Below the pieces are notes generated by a model. That model saw only the letters and a list, made by a program, of their open reading frames with translations. It ran no database searches and was not told the origin of the DNA. The translations under genes and the position numbers were made by a program. Below, piece after piece: positions 35,259-43,012 of a stretch of DNA of 64,000 bases. Within the stretch, counting starts at the first letter, position 1, and every line of letters starts with the position of its first letter. The DNA is from Streptococcus suis (lineage in GTDB: Bacteria > Bacillota > Bacilli > Lactobacillales > Streptococcaceae), in the NCBI RefSeq assembly GCF_024509525.1, contig NZ_JAMWEM010000005.1, positions 94,211-158,210 of the forward strand. Reading direction: 5' to 3'.

Positions 35259-35346
35259 GTTTTCTTTGGCACTAAATCCCATGAAATTGAGTTTCTAATT
35301 ATCTTATCAGCTTTATAAAAGAAATACATGAAATTGTAAAAGGTTT

Positions 35347-36081
35347 TTATTTACTATTTTCCAAATTCTTGATAGTTAACTGATAAAATATAAAACTAAA
35401 TACAATATTCACTGTAATAAATAAGATAAACTCTAAAAATGTCATATCTTGCAATACCCTACTCCGTAATCCAATCATCGGTTGAGAGTAAGGGAAAAAT
35501 TTCGTAAAACTTTCATTGATAAAAATTAATACAAAATTAAGCATACTACCAATGGTAGCAACACCGACTCCCTTACTGAAATTTCGAGTTTTTACAGTGA
35601 TATAGGATTGGAGTGTAATAATTGGAAAGGAAGACAAAAGCGATAAAGCAATCCATTTAACATGTGTGGTTAAACTAAGGTCAAATGAAATGCCGTCAAT
35701 TTTAGCCGCAACTATAAAAATCAGCAGCAATAAGAGTTGAATTGGAAGAATAAGAAGAAAACTGCTCATTAATTTTCCTAAATATAATTTCCTCATAGAA
35801 ACTTGATTAGCCTTTAGCATGTCAAGAGTTTTTCGCTCAAATTCAGGAACTAGTAAGAGACCCGCAATAATGGCTAACATAGGAGGATAAAGTAAGGTAC
35901 TATTGTAAAAGGTCAGTTGTCCCCACAGAACCAAAGATTGCGTTCCGTCGATTAAAACATCACGATTAGCAAAATAGATACCCAATCCTATCATACTAGA
36001 GAAACTCAAAAAGGCAATCCCAATGACTAATAATTGAATTTTCCTTGTTTTTGTCCACTCAGCTAAGAAGTAATCTTTCAT
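35347..36081 (-). CDS. LanG/LanE-type ABC-2 permease (immunity)
   Basis: 244 residues with six hydrophobic segments; starts MKDYFLAEWTKTRKIQLLV, the W-x-K pattern of lantibiotic immunity permeases (NisG/SpaG, MutG) with cytoplasmic N-terminus. AAAGGGAA before the ATG. It starts one base after the stop of the other permease gene and is the last of the FEG set; a 100-bp gap separates it from bceA. Confidence 0.82.
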   Translation of the reverse strand: MKDYFLAEWTKTRKIQLLVIGIAFLSFSSMIGLGIYFANRDVLIDGTQSLVLWGQLTFYNSTLLYPPMLAIIAGLLLVPEFERKTLDMLKANQVSMRKLYLGKLMSSFLLILPIQLLLLLIFIVAAKIDGISFDLSLTTHVKWIALSLLSSFPIITLQSYITVKTRNFSKGVGVATIGSMLNFVLIFINESFTKFFPYSQPMIGLRSRVLQDMTFLEFILFITVNIVFSFIFYQLTIKNLENSK

Positions 36082-36082
36082 C

Positions 36083-36829
36083 TTAGTTCCCTTTCTTTCT
36101 TAATATTAGAACCGCCAAAAGGTAGAGTATCAAGCAGTAAACGGCATAACAGACGATTTTCTCAAGCAACTGACTATCTAAATTATAGGTAAATGTGCCG
36201 TCACCCAGAAATTGATATTTATAAGGCGCAAGACTTCCTGAACCAGTGATTGGGTTAAGTAAACTGGTAAAACCATAACTTTTTGGGTTTAAGATAATTC
36301 CTAGAAAACCACCTAAAAGTCCTAGAGCTAGCAGAATCCCCTGCTTTTCAAGAATCATGGCCAAGGTCAGATAAAGACAAATCAATGAAAATATTGCAAG
36401 TATCTGCCCAATAAACTGAATACCAATAATCTGCAAAGAAATAGAGATTCCTGCCTGTGTTCCGAAAAGATAAATAATCATAATTTCGATAGCAGACATA
36501 ATAACAAAGGAAACCAGCATAAAAAAGAATTTATCACGAAAAATGGCTGTTAGGCTTTGACCATTAGCTATTTGTAGTTTAAAGGTCTGCCCTTCATGTT
36601 CATTCCCTACAATTCGACTAGCAAACACACAAACTGCAATCGGGAATATAAGTAGATTGACATTCTGATTACTAAACAAGGTTCCAGCCATTCTTAACTC
36701 TGGATGTGAAGAGAAAGCAGAGATAAAAGTTGCAATATTCCAAAGTGTGGCAACCAACATCAAAATAATGACAATTGAAATAGATTTTGTTCGTCTACTT
36801 TTTAGCCATTCAATGTAAACACCATTCAT
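36083..36829 (-). CDS. LanE/LanG-type ABC-2 permease (immunity)
   Basis: 248 residues, six hydrophobic segments, N-terminus MNGVYIEWLKSRRTKSISIV (E-W-L-K-x-R-R, typical for LanE/NisE). AGGAGG overlaps the end of the ATPase gene and the start codon follows its stop by one base. Forms, with the ATPase and the second permease, a transporter that expels membrane-bound lantibiotics or similar peptides. Confidence 0.82.
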   Translation of the reverse strand: MNGVYIEWLKSRRTKSISIVIILMLVATLWNIATFISAFSSHPELRMAGTLFSNQNVNLLIFPIAVCVFASRIVGNEHEGQTFKLQIANGQSLTAIFRDKFFFMLVSFVIMSAIEIMIIYLFGTQAGISISLQIIGIQFIGQILAIFSLICLYLTLAMILEKQGILLALGLLGGFLGIILNPKSYGFTSLLNPITGSGSLAPYKYQFLGDGTFTYNLDSQLLEKIVCYAVYCLILYLLAVLILRKKGN

Positions 36830-36830
36830 C

Positions 36831-37733
36831 TTACGCCTCCTTTGTTAGATTTAGGAAAATATCTTCAAGAGTTTCACTTTCTCTAACCACTCGGAATATT
36901 CGGTATCCATTTTCTATTAAATAGCTCACCAGATCTGCTAAACGATCGTTATCCAAATCCCTTAAAGTTACTTGACTTTCGGATGTACTCAAAATTTCTA
37001 CCGTTCCAAGTTCAACTAAGGTCTGAACAATATTTTTCTGTGAAAAATCACCGCCAATTTCAATCCAAGTATTTGACTTAATAGCTTCAATTTCTCCCTC
37101 ATAGACAAGACGACCATGATTGATAATCCCAACTCGATCTGCAATGTGTTCAATTTCCGGAAGAATGTGACTGGAAATAAAGACAGTCAGACCTTTTTCT
37201 TTGGCTAATTGAACAATTAATTCACGAATTTCATGAATACCAGCTGGATCAAGACCATTTGTGGGCTCATCTAATAATAAGATTTTCGGCTTTTTCACTA
37301 AAGCAAATGCTAAGGCAAGTCGCTGTTTCATACCAAGAGAATAGGCCTTAACTAATTTTTTTCGATTTTTTTCATCAGCTAATCCAACGAGCTCCAATGT
37401 CGGCCAGATATTATTTTTATCAAATCCCACCATTTTTTGAAACACTAATAAATTTTCATATCCAGTTAAATTAGGATAATAGGACGGTTCTTCTATCATA
37501 GATCCAATCTGATTTAGGTATTTTTTGTCATTTCGAATGTCTTTTTTATTAATAAAAATTTCACCTGAAGTCGGAGTGACAAGTGATAGAATCATTTTCA
37601 TCGTAGTTGTCTTACCTGCACCATTTGGTCCAAGAAAGCCGTAGATTTCTCCTTCTCGTACAGTAATCTTTTCAATATCAACAGTGATAACGTCTTTGTA
37701 AACTTTTTTTAAATGATTGATTTCTAATAACAT
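36831..37733 (-). CDS. LanF-type ABC ATP-binding protein (immunity)
   Basis: 300 residues from [20 protein letters not shown], starting at 37733; AGGAGTAACT precedes it, as in the bceA gene. Walker A GPNGAGKTTTMKM, signature SLGMKQRLALAFAL and LLLDEPTNGLDPAG. The E-loop in place of the usual Q-loop is a known mark of LanF proteins; here SMIEEPSYYPNL carries the Glu. The C-terminal 80 residues form the usual regulatory extension. The closest named relatives are NisF and SpaF. Confidence 0.87.
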   Translation of the reverse strand: MLLEINHLKKVYKDVITVDIEKITVREGEIYGFLGPNGAGKTTTMKMILSLVTPTSGEIFINKKDIRNDKKYLNQIGSMIEEPSYYPNLTGYENLLVFQKMVGFDKNNIWPTLELVGLADEKNRKKLVKAYSLGMKQRLALAFALVKKPKILLLDEPTNGLDPAGIHEIRELIVQLAKEKGLTVFISSHILPEIEHIADRVGIINHGRLVYEGEIEAIKSNTWIEIGGDFSQKNIVQTLVELGTVEILSTSESQVTLRDLDNDRLADLVSYLIENGYRIFRVVRESETLEDIFLNLTKEA

Positions 37734-37747
37734 AGTTACTCCTAATT
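37699..37747 (-). repeat. 49-bp duplicated translation-start region (copy 2)
   Basis: See 35210-35258; one mismatch in 49 positions. The copy here overlaps the last codons of the lipoprotein gene (stop at 37750-37752 region), which suggests that this may be the receiving or the older copy, but direction cannot be decided. Confidence 0.85.
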
Positions 37748-37749
37748 CA

Positions 37750-38133
37750 TTATTCACTGTCTAAATCAACTTGGTCAAGAACTGCTTGATAGTCGATTCG
37801 GTCTGATTCAGCAATATTATCTTCTAAATCCACCTTATAATAACCATCCTGGACACCGATGGCCCATTCCTTACTAGTGGTTACATATAGATTGTTCAAG
37901 GAGACTGTTTTTTTCACTGCCCCTTCTTCTTTGACAACAGGCCATTCCATAAACTTAACTTCAGTTCCTTGAATACTATCTTCGGCAACTTCCTGTTTGC
38001 TAACGGCATAGTCTTTTCCCTTGTAATGGAAAGTTTGATAGCCCTCATCAAAGCTAAGGCCTGCTGCAGAGGAAGAACAAGCAGTTAGCATTATACTGCC
38101 CAAAGCCAGCAAACTAAATACTTTCTTTTTCAT
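37750..38133 (-). CDS. NisI/SpaI-like immunity lipoprotein
   Basis: 127 residues. Signal peptide with lipobox LTACS (Cys near residue 19), then a small domain starting YQTFHYKGKDYAVSKQEV, resembling the repeat unit of NisI, and ending KVDLEDNIAESDR. NisI and SpaI bind the lantibiotic outside the membrane. Together with the FEG transporter downstream this completes a lantibiotic immunity set. GGAGGAAACT gives a strong start. Similarity is moderate and from memory. Confidence 0.72.
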   Translation of the reverse strand: MKKKVFSLLALGSIMLTACSSSAAGLSFDEGYQTFHYKGKDYAVSKQEVAEDSIQGTEVKFMEWPVVKEEGAVKKTVSLNNLYVTTSKEWAIGVQDGYYKVDLEDNIAESDRIDYQAVLDQVDLDSE

Positions 38134-38145
38134 AGTTTCCTCCCT

Positions 38146-38286
38146 CTAGTATGCCATAAATCGCATACTTTGCAAATTATGGGATAATTCCTCTAAGAAT
38201 TCTGCCTGTTCCAAGAGTTCAGCCTTTTCTTTTTCTGAGAATACCTTTTCTTCTATTCTCTTTGCTTGTAGAAATTTGAATGACAT
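38146..38286 (-). CDS. 46-residue helical peptide gene, first of the peptide-resistance operon
   Basis: ATG at 38284-38286 with GAAGGAAATC at good distance; the peptide is MSFKFLQAKRIEEKVFSEKE then KAELLEQAEFLEELSHNL and QSMRFMAY. It is a strongly amphipathic charged helix without signal peptide or membrane segment. It lies between the operon promoter and the lipoprotein gene, 12 nt before the latter. I do not recognise a family. It could be a small regulator of the locus. Confidence 0.65.
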   Translation of the reverse strand: MSFKFLQAKRIEEKVFSEKEKAELLEQAEFLEELSHNLQSMRFMAY

Positions 38287-38318
38287 ATGATTTCCTTCTT
38301 TCTATTTCTTATGAATCT

Positions 38319-38383
38319 ATTATAGAAAATTGTTTTACCTCGTCCCCTTACAGTTCTGACTTAGAAACTTACAGCTTTGTAAG
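38319..38383 (-). promoter_or_regulatory. Operon promoter with 21-bp direct repeats (response-regulator box)
   Basis: On the minus strand the -10 is TATAAT (38319-38324) and the matching -35 position reads GGGGAC, a poor match. Directly upstream are two copies of CTGTAAG (plus-strand CTTACAG at 38347-38353 and 38368-38374), exactly 21 bp apart, and the distal copy is part of the palindrome CTTACA-GCTT-TGTAAG (38368-38383). Tandem sites two helical turns apart beside a weak -35 are typical of OmpR-family activation, here most likely by the BceR-type regulator. Confidence 0.75.
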
Positions 38384-38388
38384 GAAAG

Positions 38389-38413
38389 AAAAAAAGACAC
38401 CATTTCTGGTGTC
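38389..38413 (-). terminator. Terminator of the ATP-grasp operon
   Basis: GACACC and GGTGTC form a hairpin around ATTTCT (38395-38412); on the minus strand a T-run (complement of AAAAAAAGACACC) follows. It insulates the ATP-grasp operon from the peptide-resistance promoter. Confidence 0.75.
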
Positions 38414-38425
38414 ATACAGTTAGTT

Positions 38426-39592
38426 TTATTTTGTTAGACCAATGTAGGCAATCATATCGTCTAACTCTTTCTTGCTTTCAGTCACAAGGAGGTAGGCATC
38501 GTTTCCTTGCAATTCCGCAAAGGCATCTGGCATCCGTTTGACTGTCTTAATCTTGCCAGCAAATCGTTGATGAATGTCATCTGCCGAATGAACGTAATCA
38601 GTTGTATCTCGGCGAGTTGCTACTAAGCAGTATTGTGAATCGAATCGTCTCTCTTCAACATCACCATCTGTTACAATGTTTGCATAATCACGGAAAAGGT
38701 CGATAGAATGCGCATAGTTATAGGCTTCAACAGTAAAGCCACCCGCCATGCGGTTGTTGTATTCAATGGCGATATAGTCTTTACCATCTTTGAAGAATTC
38801 AATGTGGAAGAAACGCTCCCTCATACCAAAAGCTTTGATGACCGCACGTCCGTATTTAACTAATTTCGGATCTAATTCTTTTTCAATATAGTAGGCATTA
38901 TCTTTTTTGCTTTGCATCAATTCAAACGGTGTATGAACATAGGTTAAACCTGTTTCAAAAACAACATTTCCTTCATGATCGACCAATCCATCATATGTTG
39001 TGATGATGCTTGAATTAACAAATTTTTCAAAGAAGTAAACCGTTTGACCGTCCCAAGCATTTTTAAATGTTTCGATATCAGCTTTTTTGGTCAATTTAAA
39101 GGTTCCGGAAGCGCCGACTCCATTATCTGGCTTGGCAATCATTGGAAAACCAATTGATTTTACAGCTTTTTCAATATCTTTTTCAGTCTTGACAACCATT
39201 CCAGGAACGACTGGAACCCCTGCTTTTGAGAAGAATTTTTTCATCTCTGACTTAAATTTGGTCTTTTTCAGGTGTTTAGGCTTAGCACCAAAAATGTTGA
39301 ATTGTTCACGGAGTGCGGCATCATTTTCTAACCAGTGCTCGTTGTGGGATTCTACACGGTCAATTGGACCATGCTTGTATATCAAGAAAGCAGCTGCACG
39401 CTTGACTTCATCAATATTTTCCAAATCATTGACACGGAAGTATTCTGTTAAGGCATTACGAAGTTCTTCAGGCAATTGATCGTAAGGTTCTTGCCCGATA
39501 CCTAGAACCGTAACGCCTTCTTTTTTAGCCAATTCAATGGTAAACGGTTGAAAATTTTCTGGATAAAAAGGTGAAATAACGAGATAATTCAT
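38426..39592 (-). CDS. ATP-grasp carboxylate-amine ligase-like protein
   Basis: 388 residues. The N-terminal domain has a Rossmann-like start (MNYLVISPFYPENFQPF), the ATP-grasp core runs from about 110 to 300: KTKFKSEMKKFFSKAGVPVV, PMIAKPDNGVGASGTFKL (the P-loop like ATP-binding segment), VYFFEKFV, and FFHIEFFKDGKDYIAIEYNN (metal-binding E-N pair), AGGFTVEA. It would activate a carboxylate with ATP and join it to an amine or thiol. It is the last gene of a three-gene operon with two esterases (17 nt gap). Substrate unknown. Confidence 0.85.
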   Translation of the reverse strand: MNYLVISPFYPENFQPFTIELAKKEGVTVLGIGQEPYDQLPEELRNALTEYFRVNDLENIDEVKRAAAFLIYKHGPIDRVESHNEHWLENDAALREQFNIFGAKPKHLKKTKFKSEMKKFFSKAGVPVVPGMVVKTEKDIEKAVKSIGFPMIAKPDNGVGASGTFKLTKKADIETFKNAWDGQTVYFFEKFVNSSIITTYDGLVDHEGNVVFETGLTYVHTPFELMQSKKDNAYYIEKELDPKLVKYGRAVIKAFGMRERFFHIEFFKDGKDYIAIEYNNRMAGGFTVEAYNYAHSIDLFRDYANIVTDGDVEERRFDSQYCLVATRRDTTDYVHSADDIHQRFAGKIKTVKRMPDAFAELQGNDAYLLVTESKKELDDMIAYIGLTK

Positions 39593-39609
39593 AGGTAGTC
39601 CTTTCTAAC

Positions 39610-40356
39610 TTAAAGTCCGATAGAATGAAGGAAGAATGGCATTTGCTTTCTCCACCACACCCAGTCGTGAGCTACATCGGTGCCCCAAGTGTCAAACCAA
39701 GCTGGGATATTTTTCTCTTCAAATGCGCGTTTAAGATTGTAGAATGAGTCTAAGCCATCTTGCTCCCAATCGCCCAAGCCTGTGCAGACGATGATATCTG
39801 CTTGGCGGTATTTGTCGATGAACCAGCCATCATTCTGGTTCCAGATGTAGTCTGCTGGTGAGTTTTGATAAACTGCATCATCATGCCCGTAATCTTGGTT
39901 ATTGTTAAAGAAACGAGCATCATAGACACCTGAAAGGGCGATAACTTTTGTAAATACATCTGGATGCTGGAGGAAGAAATTCAGTGCGTGGTAGGCTCCC
40001 ATAGAGCAACCAGTCGTCATCATCCCATCGAACCAGCCAGTTTTATGTTTGATAAAGGGAATCGCTTCTTCAATCACATAGCGTTCGTAGGCGCGGTGAG
40101 CTTCTGCTTTGTCATGAATAGATTTCCAGTCTGACAACCAGCTTTCACTATCGTAACTCGTTAAGGTGAAAAATTGAACATGACCTGCCTCGATAGATCC
40201 ACGGCAGGCTTCAATCATACCAAAATCTGCGTATTCATTGTAAGAACCGCCTGATGAGGCAAAAACTACCACAGGAATACCTGCGTGACCATAACGATTT
40301 AGATTCATTTCACGGCCTAGATTTCCAGACCAGTGACTTAAAAATTCTACATGCAT
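39610..40356 (-). CDS. Esterase-family alpha/beta hydrolase
   Basis: 248 residues from MHVEFLSHWSGNLGREM (ATG at 40356, with TAGGAG 7 nt upstream; a closer ATG at 40362 leaves no room). The nucleophile elbow is TTGCSMGAYHAL, GxSxG-like, with the catalytic Asp and His expected in IVCTGLGDWEQDGL and DVAHDWVWW. It belongs to the esterase D/tributyrin-esterase type. No signal peptide, so it is cytoplasmic. Middle gene of the operon. Confidence 0.85.
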   Translation of the reverse strand: MHVEFLSHWSGNLGREMNLNRYGHAGIPVVVFASSGGSYNEYADFGMIEACRGSIEAGHVQFFTLTSYDSESWLSDWKSIHDKAEAHRAYERYVIEEAIPFIKHKTGWFDGMMTTGCSMGAYHALNFFLQHPDVFTKVIALSGVYDARFFNNNQDYGHDDAVYQNSPADYIWNQNDGWFIDKYRQADIIVCTGLGDWEQDGLDSFYNLKRAFEEKNIPAWFDTWGTDVAHDWVWWRKQMPFFLHSIGL

Positions 40357-40384
40357 ATTCATACTCCTAACAATTTCTAATCTA

Positions 40385-41209
40385 TTACCATTTTTCGCTT
40401 AAAAAGCGCAAGCAATCTGGCAAATAAGTTGCCCAAGCTTCTTCACTATGGACCGCACCTGAAACGACTTCCAAGGCGATATTGTCCAAATCCACTCCGC
40501 CAGCGATCAATTGACGATAGTAAGTCAGAGAGGAATTGATATAGGATTGCTTGATATTTCCTGCCATCAAGGTTTTATCTGTATCATCGGCTTCTTCTGT
40601 TCCAACGTAGATATAAACTCGTTGGTCCTTGTCTAAGTTTTGGCGTTCAATATAGCGGTCAAATGCTTCTTGATGAAGCCAATTGGCTGATGAAAAGACA
40701 CCCAGACAGCCAATCTGGTCTTGATAAGCCAATCCCATAAATTGTGTGATATTACCACCTAAAGATGAACCAATCATAGCTGTGTGGGCCTTATCAGACT
40801 TAGTACGGTATTCTTGATCGATAAAGGGCTTCACCACATCCATGACAAATTCGGCATATAAGGTTCCCTTGCCACCAAACTGAATGCCTGGAATCCCCAT
40901 TTCGCTAAACTTCCATGCGGCATATTCATGCATCCGTTCAGCACCATCATTGTCAATCGCTACGATAATCATCTTTGCAATATCGGGATTTCGCTTGATT
41001 GTCGGAATGACTTTCCATGAATGACCTGAAAAAGCTTCCTTACTGTAGAGTACATTTTGCCCATCGTGGAAATAAACAACGGGATAGGTCTCTTCTGTAT
41101 TTTCAGCATATCCTTTCGGCAATAAAACACGGACACGACGCTTTCGACCAGTGAATGGAACGTCTAATTCATGGGTTTTCATATCCAAATAAAAATAGGA
41201 CTTGTTCAT
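40385..41209 (-). CDS. Esterase-family alpha/beta hydrolase (IroE/Fes-like)
   Basis: 274 residues from MNKSYFYLDMKTHELDVPF. It has the two-part pattern of putative esterases: PVVYFHDGQNVLYSKEAF near 45-65 and the nucleophile in MIGSSLGGNITQFMG near 135, with His in SGAVHSEEAWATYLPD. Similar enzymes cleave siderophore and other small ester bonds. No signal peptide. First gene of the operon; a TGG-TATAAT promoter lies about 45 bp upstream. AAAGAG lies 8 nt before the chosen ATG. Confidence 0.85.
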   Translation of the reverse strand: MNKSYFYLDMKTHELDVPFTGRKRRVRVLLPKGYAENTEETYPVVYFHDGQNVLYSKEAFSGHSWKVIPTIKRNPDIAKMIIVAIDNDGAERMHEYAAWKFSEMGIPGIQFGGKGTLYAEFVMDVVKPFIDQEYRTKSDKAHTAMIGSSLGGNITQFMGLAYQDQIGCLGVFSSANWLHQEAFDRYIERQNLDKDQRVYIYVGTEEADDTDKTLMAGNIKQSYINSSLTYYRQLIAGGVDLDNIALEVVSGAVHSEEAWATYLPDCLRFLSEKW

Positions 41210-41287
41210 ATACATCTCTTTCTAACAGTATTTTTAGTATTATACCATAGTTTTTGTAAAATATTCAGAAAATTTAGTTATTTCAGG

Positions 41288-42328
41288 TCATTTTTCGGAC
41301 TTTCCGAACAAACTAGCTTCCTGTTTGAGCCTCTCCTCGTAGTCCTGTCTGTAGTTTTCCAGTTCTTTCTGTTCCTGACTGGTCAGTTTTTCAAAGATAG
41401 ACAGTTCAATCCTGCCCTTATCTCGTCTCCAGGTCGCAACTAGTCGTCCTTTGTAGAAAACAACGGGTTTGACAATGCCAGTCAGTGTATAAATCTGGCG
41501 GATGTGCTTGGGATCAAAGAAAGGATTGGCTTTCTTTTCATAACCTAGCAAAAGTTGGTCAAAGCCCGCAATGAAGAGGCAGTCAGGTAGGACGGCTTCT
41601 TCTAATTCTCCCAGATAAAAGCGTTCTTCCCCTGCTACTTCAACGGTTTTTAAATCTAATTGCTCCATCCAATTTAGAACCGTAGATTTATTTTCCTTGA
41701 AATAGTAACGGGCATCGGCTAGGCTGACTGGACCAAAACCTGCAAAATACCGTCGAGCAATTTCCAGCTCAGCTTTTTCCTGAGAAAGTGGCTGAAAGTC
41801 TATCAGACGATGAAAACGCTTGGCACCGTACTCTTGGTAGACTTCCCCACGCTCGACCATGTAGCGAAAGAGACCGCCCCAGGCATTAAAGACCTGCTTC
41901 TCTTCTTCCAGTGTCATTTTCTCGGATCGGCAAAGGGACTTGAGTTCCTCGCGGGTCATGGGACCTTGTTCAAGGGCTTCTAAAATCAGCTGGTGATATT
42001 TCTGCTTGGTCTGAGGACTAAAACCGTCCCGTCCTTCTATCTTGAGATAGTCGGTGCTGGCCAGCCGCCCCTCGTGGATATAGAGAGAAATTTCCGACTT
42101 GAGATAGGCATGAACCGTTCGCCGAATGGACCACTGACGAGTCAGATCCTCCTGCCAGCTACCCTCATAAAAATCCTCCACTGTCATACGGTTACGAAAT
42201 CCGACATGAACATAGGGCTGAAACTGAGCCTGCAAACCATTGAGATTTTGGCAGATTTGCTGAACAGACAGGGGTTTCAATAGACCTTGTTTCTGCAGAA
42301 TAATTCCCTTCCAAGTATCGTGGTGCAT
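41288..42328 (-). CDS. AlkZ/YcaQ-like winged-helix DNA glycosylase
   Basis: 346 residues of the HTH_42 (PF06224-type) family. The QxQ element of AlkZ-like glycosylases appears as GLQAQF (Gln33, Gln35). RTVHAYLKSE near 95 and three winged-helix repeats follow, with the C-terminal VFYKGRLVATWRRDKGRIEL. AlkZ members open the strands of interstrand crosslinks; YcaQ-like members act on nitrogen mustard monoadducts. Which subfamily applies is unclear. It is probably monocistronic. Confidence 0.82.
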   Translation of the reverse strand: MHHDTWKGIILQKQGLLKPLSVQQICQNLNGLQAQFQPYVHVGFRNRMTVEDFYEGSWQEDLTRQWSIRRTVHAYLKSEISLYIHEGRLASTDYLKIEGRDGFSPQTKQKYHQLILEALEQGPMTREELKSLCRSEKMTLEEEKQVFNAWGGLFRYMVERGEVYQEYGAKRFHRLIDFQPLSQEKAELEIARRYFAGFGPVSLADARYYFKENKSTVLNWMEQLDLKTVEVAGEERFYLGELEEAVLPDCLFIAGFDQLLLGYEKKANPFFDPKHIRQIYTLTGIVKPVVFYKGRLVATWRRDKGRIELSIFEKLTSQEQKELENYRQDYEERLKQEASLFGKSEK

Positions 42329-42365
42329 CGTATTTTTCCTCCGCTTTTCTAATCCCAGTATAACA

Positions 42366-42392
42366 TAAAAGACACCCGAAGGTGTCTGGCAT
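42366..42392 (-). terminator. Hairpin left of the toxin-antitoxin pair
   Basis: AGACACC and GGTGTCT around CGAA (42370-42387), with A-rich sequence to the left that gives a T-run on the minus strand. It ends the toxin transcript. A near-identical hairpin lies at 42974-42997. Confidence 0.75.
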
Positions 42393-42401
42393 GAATTTCT
42401 C

Positions 42402-42680
42402 TCATTTCAACTTCTTATAAATATCGGAGCGATGTCCTACATGGAGATTGAGCAAAACCAATTCTCCTTCGTCAACGACAGCAATGATACGATAGTTTCC
42501 AACACGAAAGCGGACATAGCCAGCTAAATTTCCTGTCAAATACTTTCCAGGAGAACGTGGAAAATCAACATCTACCAAATGTTTATCAATCCACCTGGCA
42601 ATTTGCCGACTGTTTCCCTTGTCGAGCTTATCCATATCTTCAAAGAAACTTGGTGCATAATCCACGCGATACTTAGCCAT
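42402..42680 (-). CDS. RelE/ParE-family toxin (second pair)
   Basis: 92 residues, MAKYRVDYAPSFFEDMDKLD through PGKYLTGNLAGYVRFRVGNYRII and a basic end. RelE fold with the R-x-R-V-G-x-Y-R core. Starts 8 nt before the antitoxin stop, so translation is coupled. It is only distantly similar to the toxin at 31933. Confidence 0.9.
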   Translation of the reverse strand: MAKYRVDYAPSFFEDMDKLDKGNSRQIARWIDKHLVDVDFPRSPGKYLTGNLAGYVRFRVGNYRIIAVVDEGELVLLNLHVGHRSDIYKKLK

Positions 42681-42906
42681 AGCGTTTCATCATTTCTTCG
42701 TGGCTATAGGTTTTCTTACCGCTGTCAGACCACTCTTGGTAGTTTTTTTCTGCCTTGGCAAGATCGTACATATCTTCTAACTTCTCCAAAACGGCTTCCC
42801 GAATGAAGTCCGTCTTGGTCATGTGCTGACCAGCAGACACTTCCTCAATCAACTGGACCAAATCTTCATCAAATCGCACCGCAATTGGTTTTGATAAGGT
42901 TGGCAT
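42673..42906 (-). CDS. Ribbon-helix-helix antitoxin (second pair)
   Basis: 77 residues, KPIAVRFDEDLVQLIEEVSA and TKTDFIREAVLEKLEDMYDL form the ribbon-helix-helix; the acidic, Lys/Asp-rich C-terminus would bind the toxin. GAGAGGTG precedes the ATG. Its promoter lies between 42907 and the hairpin at 42974. Confidence 0.88.
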   Translation of the reverse strand: MPTLSKPIAVRFDEDLVQLIEEVSAGQHMTKTDFIREAVLEKLEDMYDLAKAEKNYQEWSDSGKKTYSHEEMMKRYG

Positions 42907-42971
42907 TTTATCACCTCTCTATGTTTACTCTGTAAACAGTATAGCCTGAATTCCCAAAATTGTCAATATTA

Positions 42972-42998
42972 GCAAAAAGACACCCGGAGGTGTCTGGG
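42972..42998 (-). terminator. trmFO terminator, twin of the 42366 hairpin
   Basis: AGACACC and GGTGTCT around CGGA (42977-42994), with AAAAA to its left giving a minus-strand T-run. It differs from the hairpin at 42366 in one loop base only. Confidence 0.75.
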
Positions 42999-43012
42999 GA
43001 TAGCTGATTATC

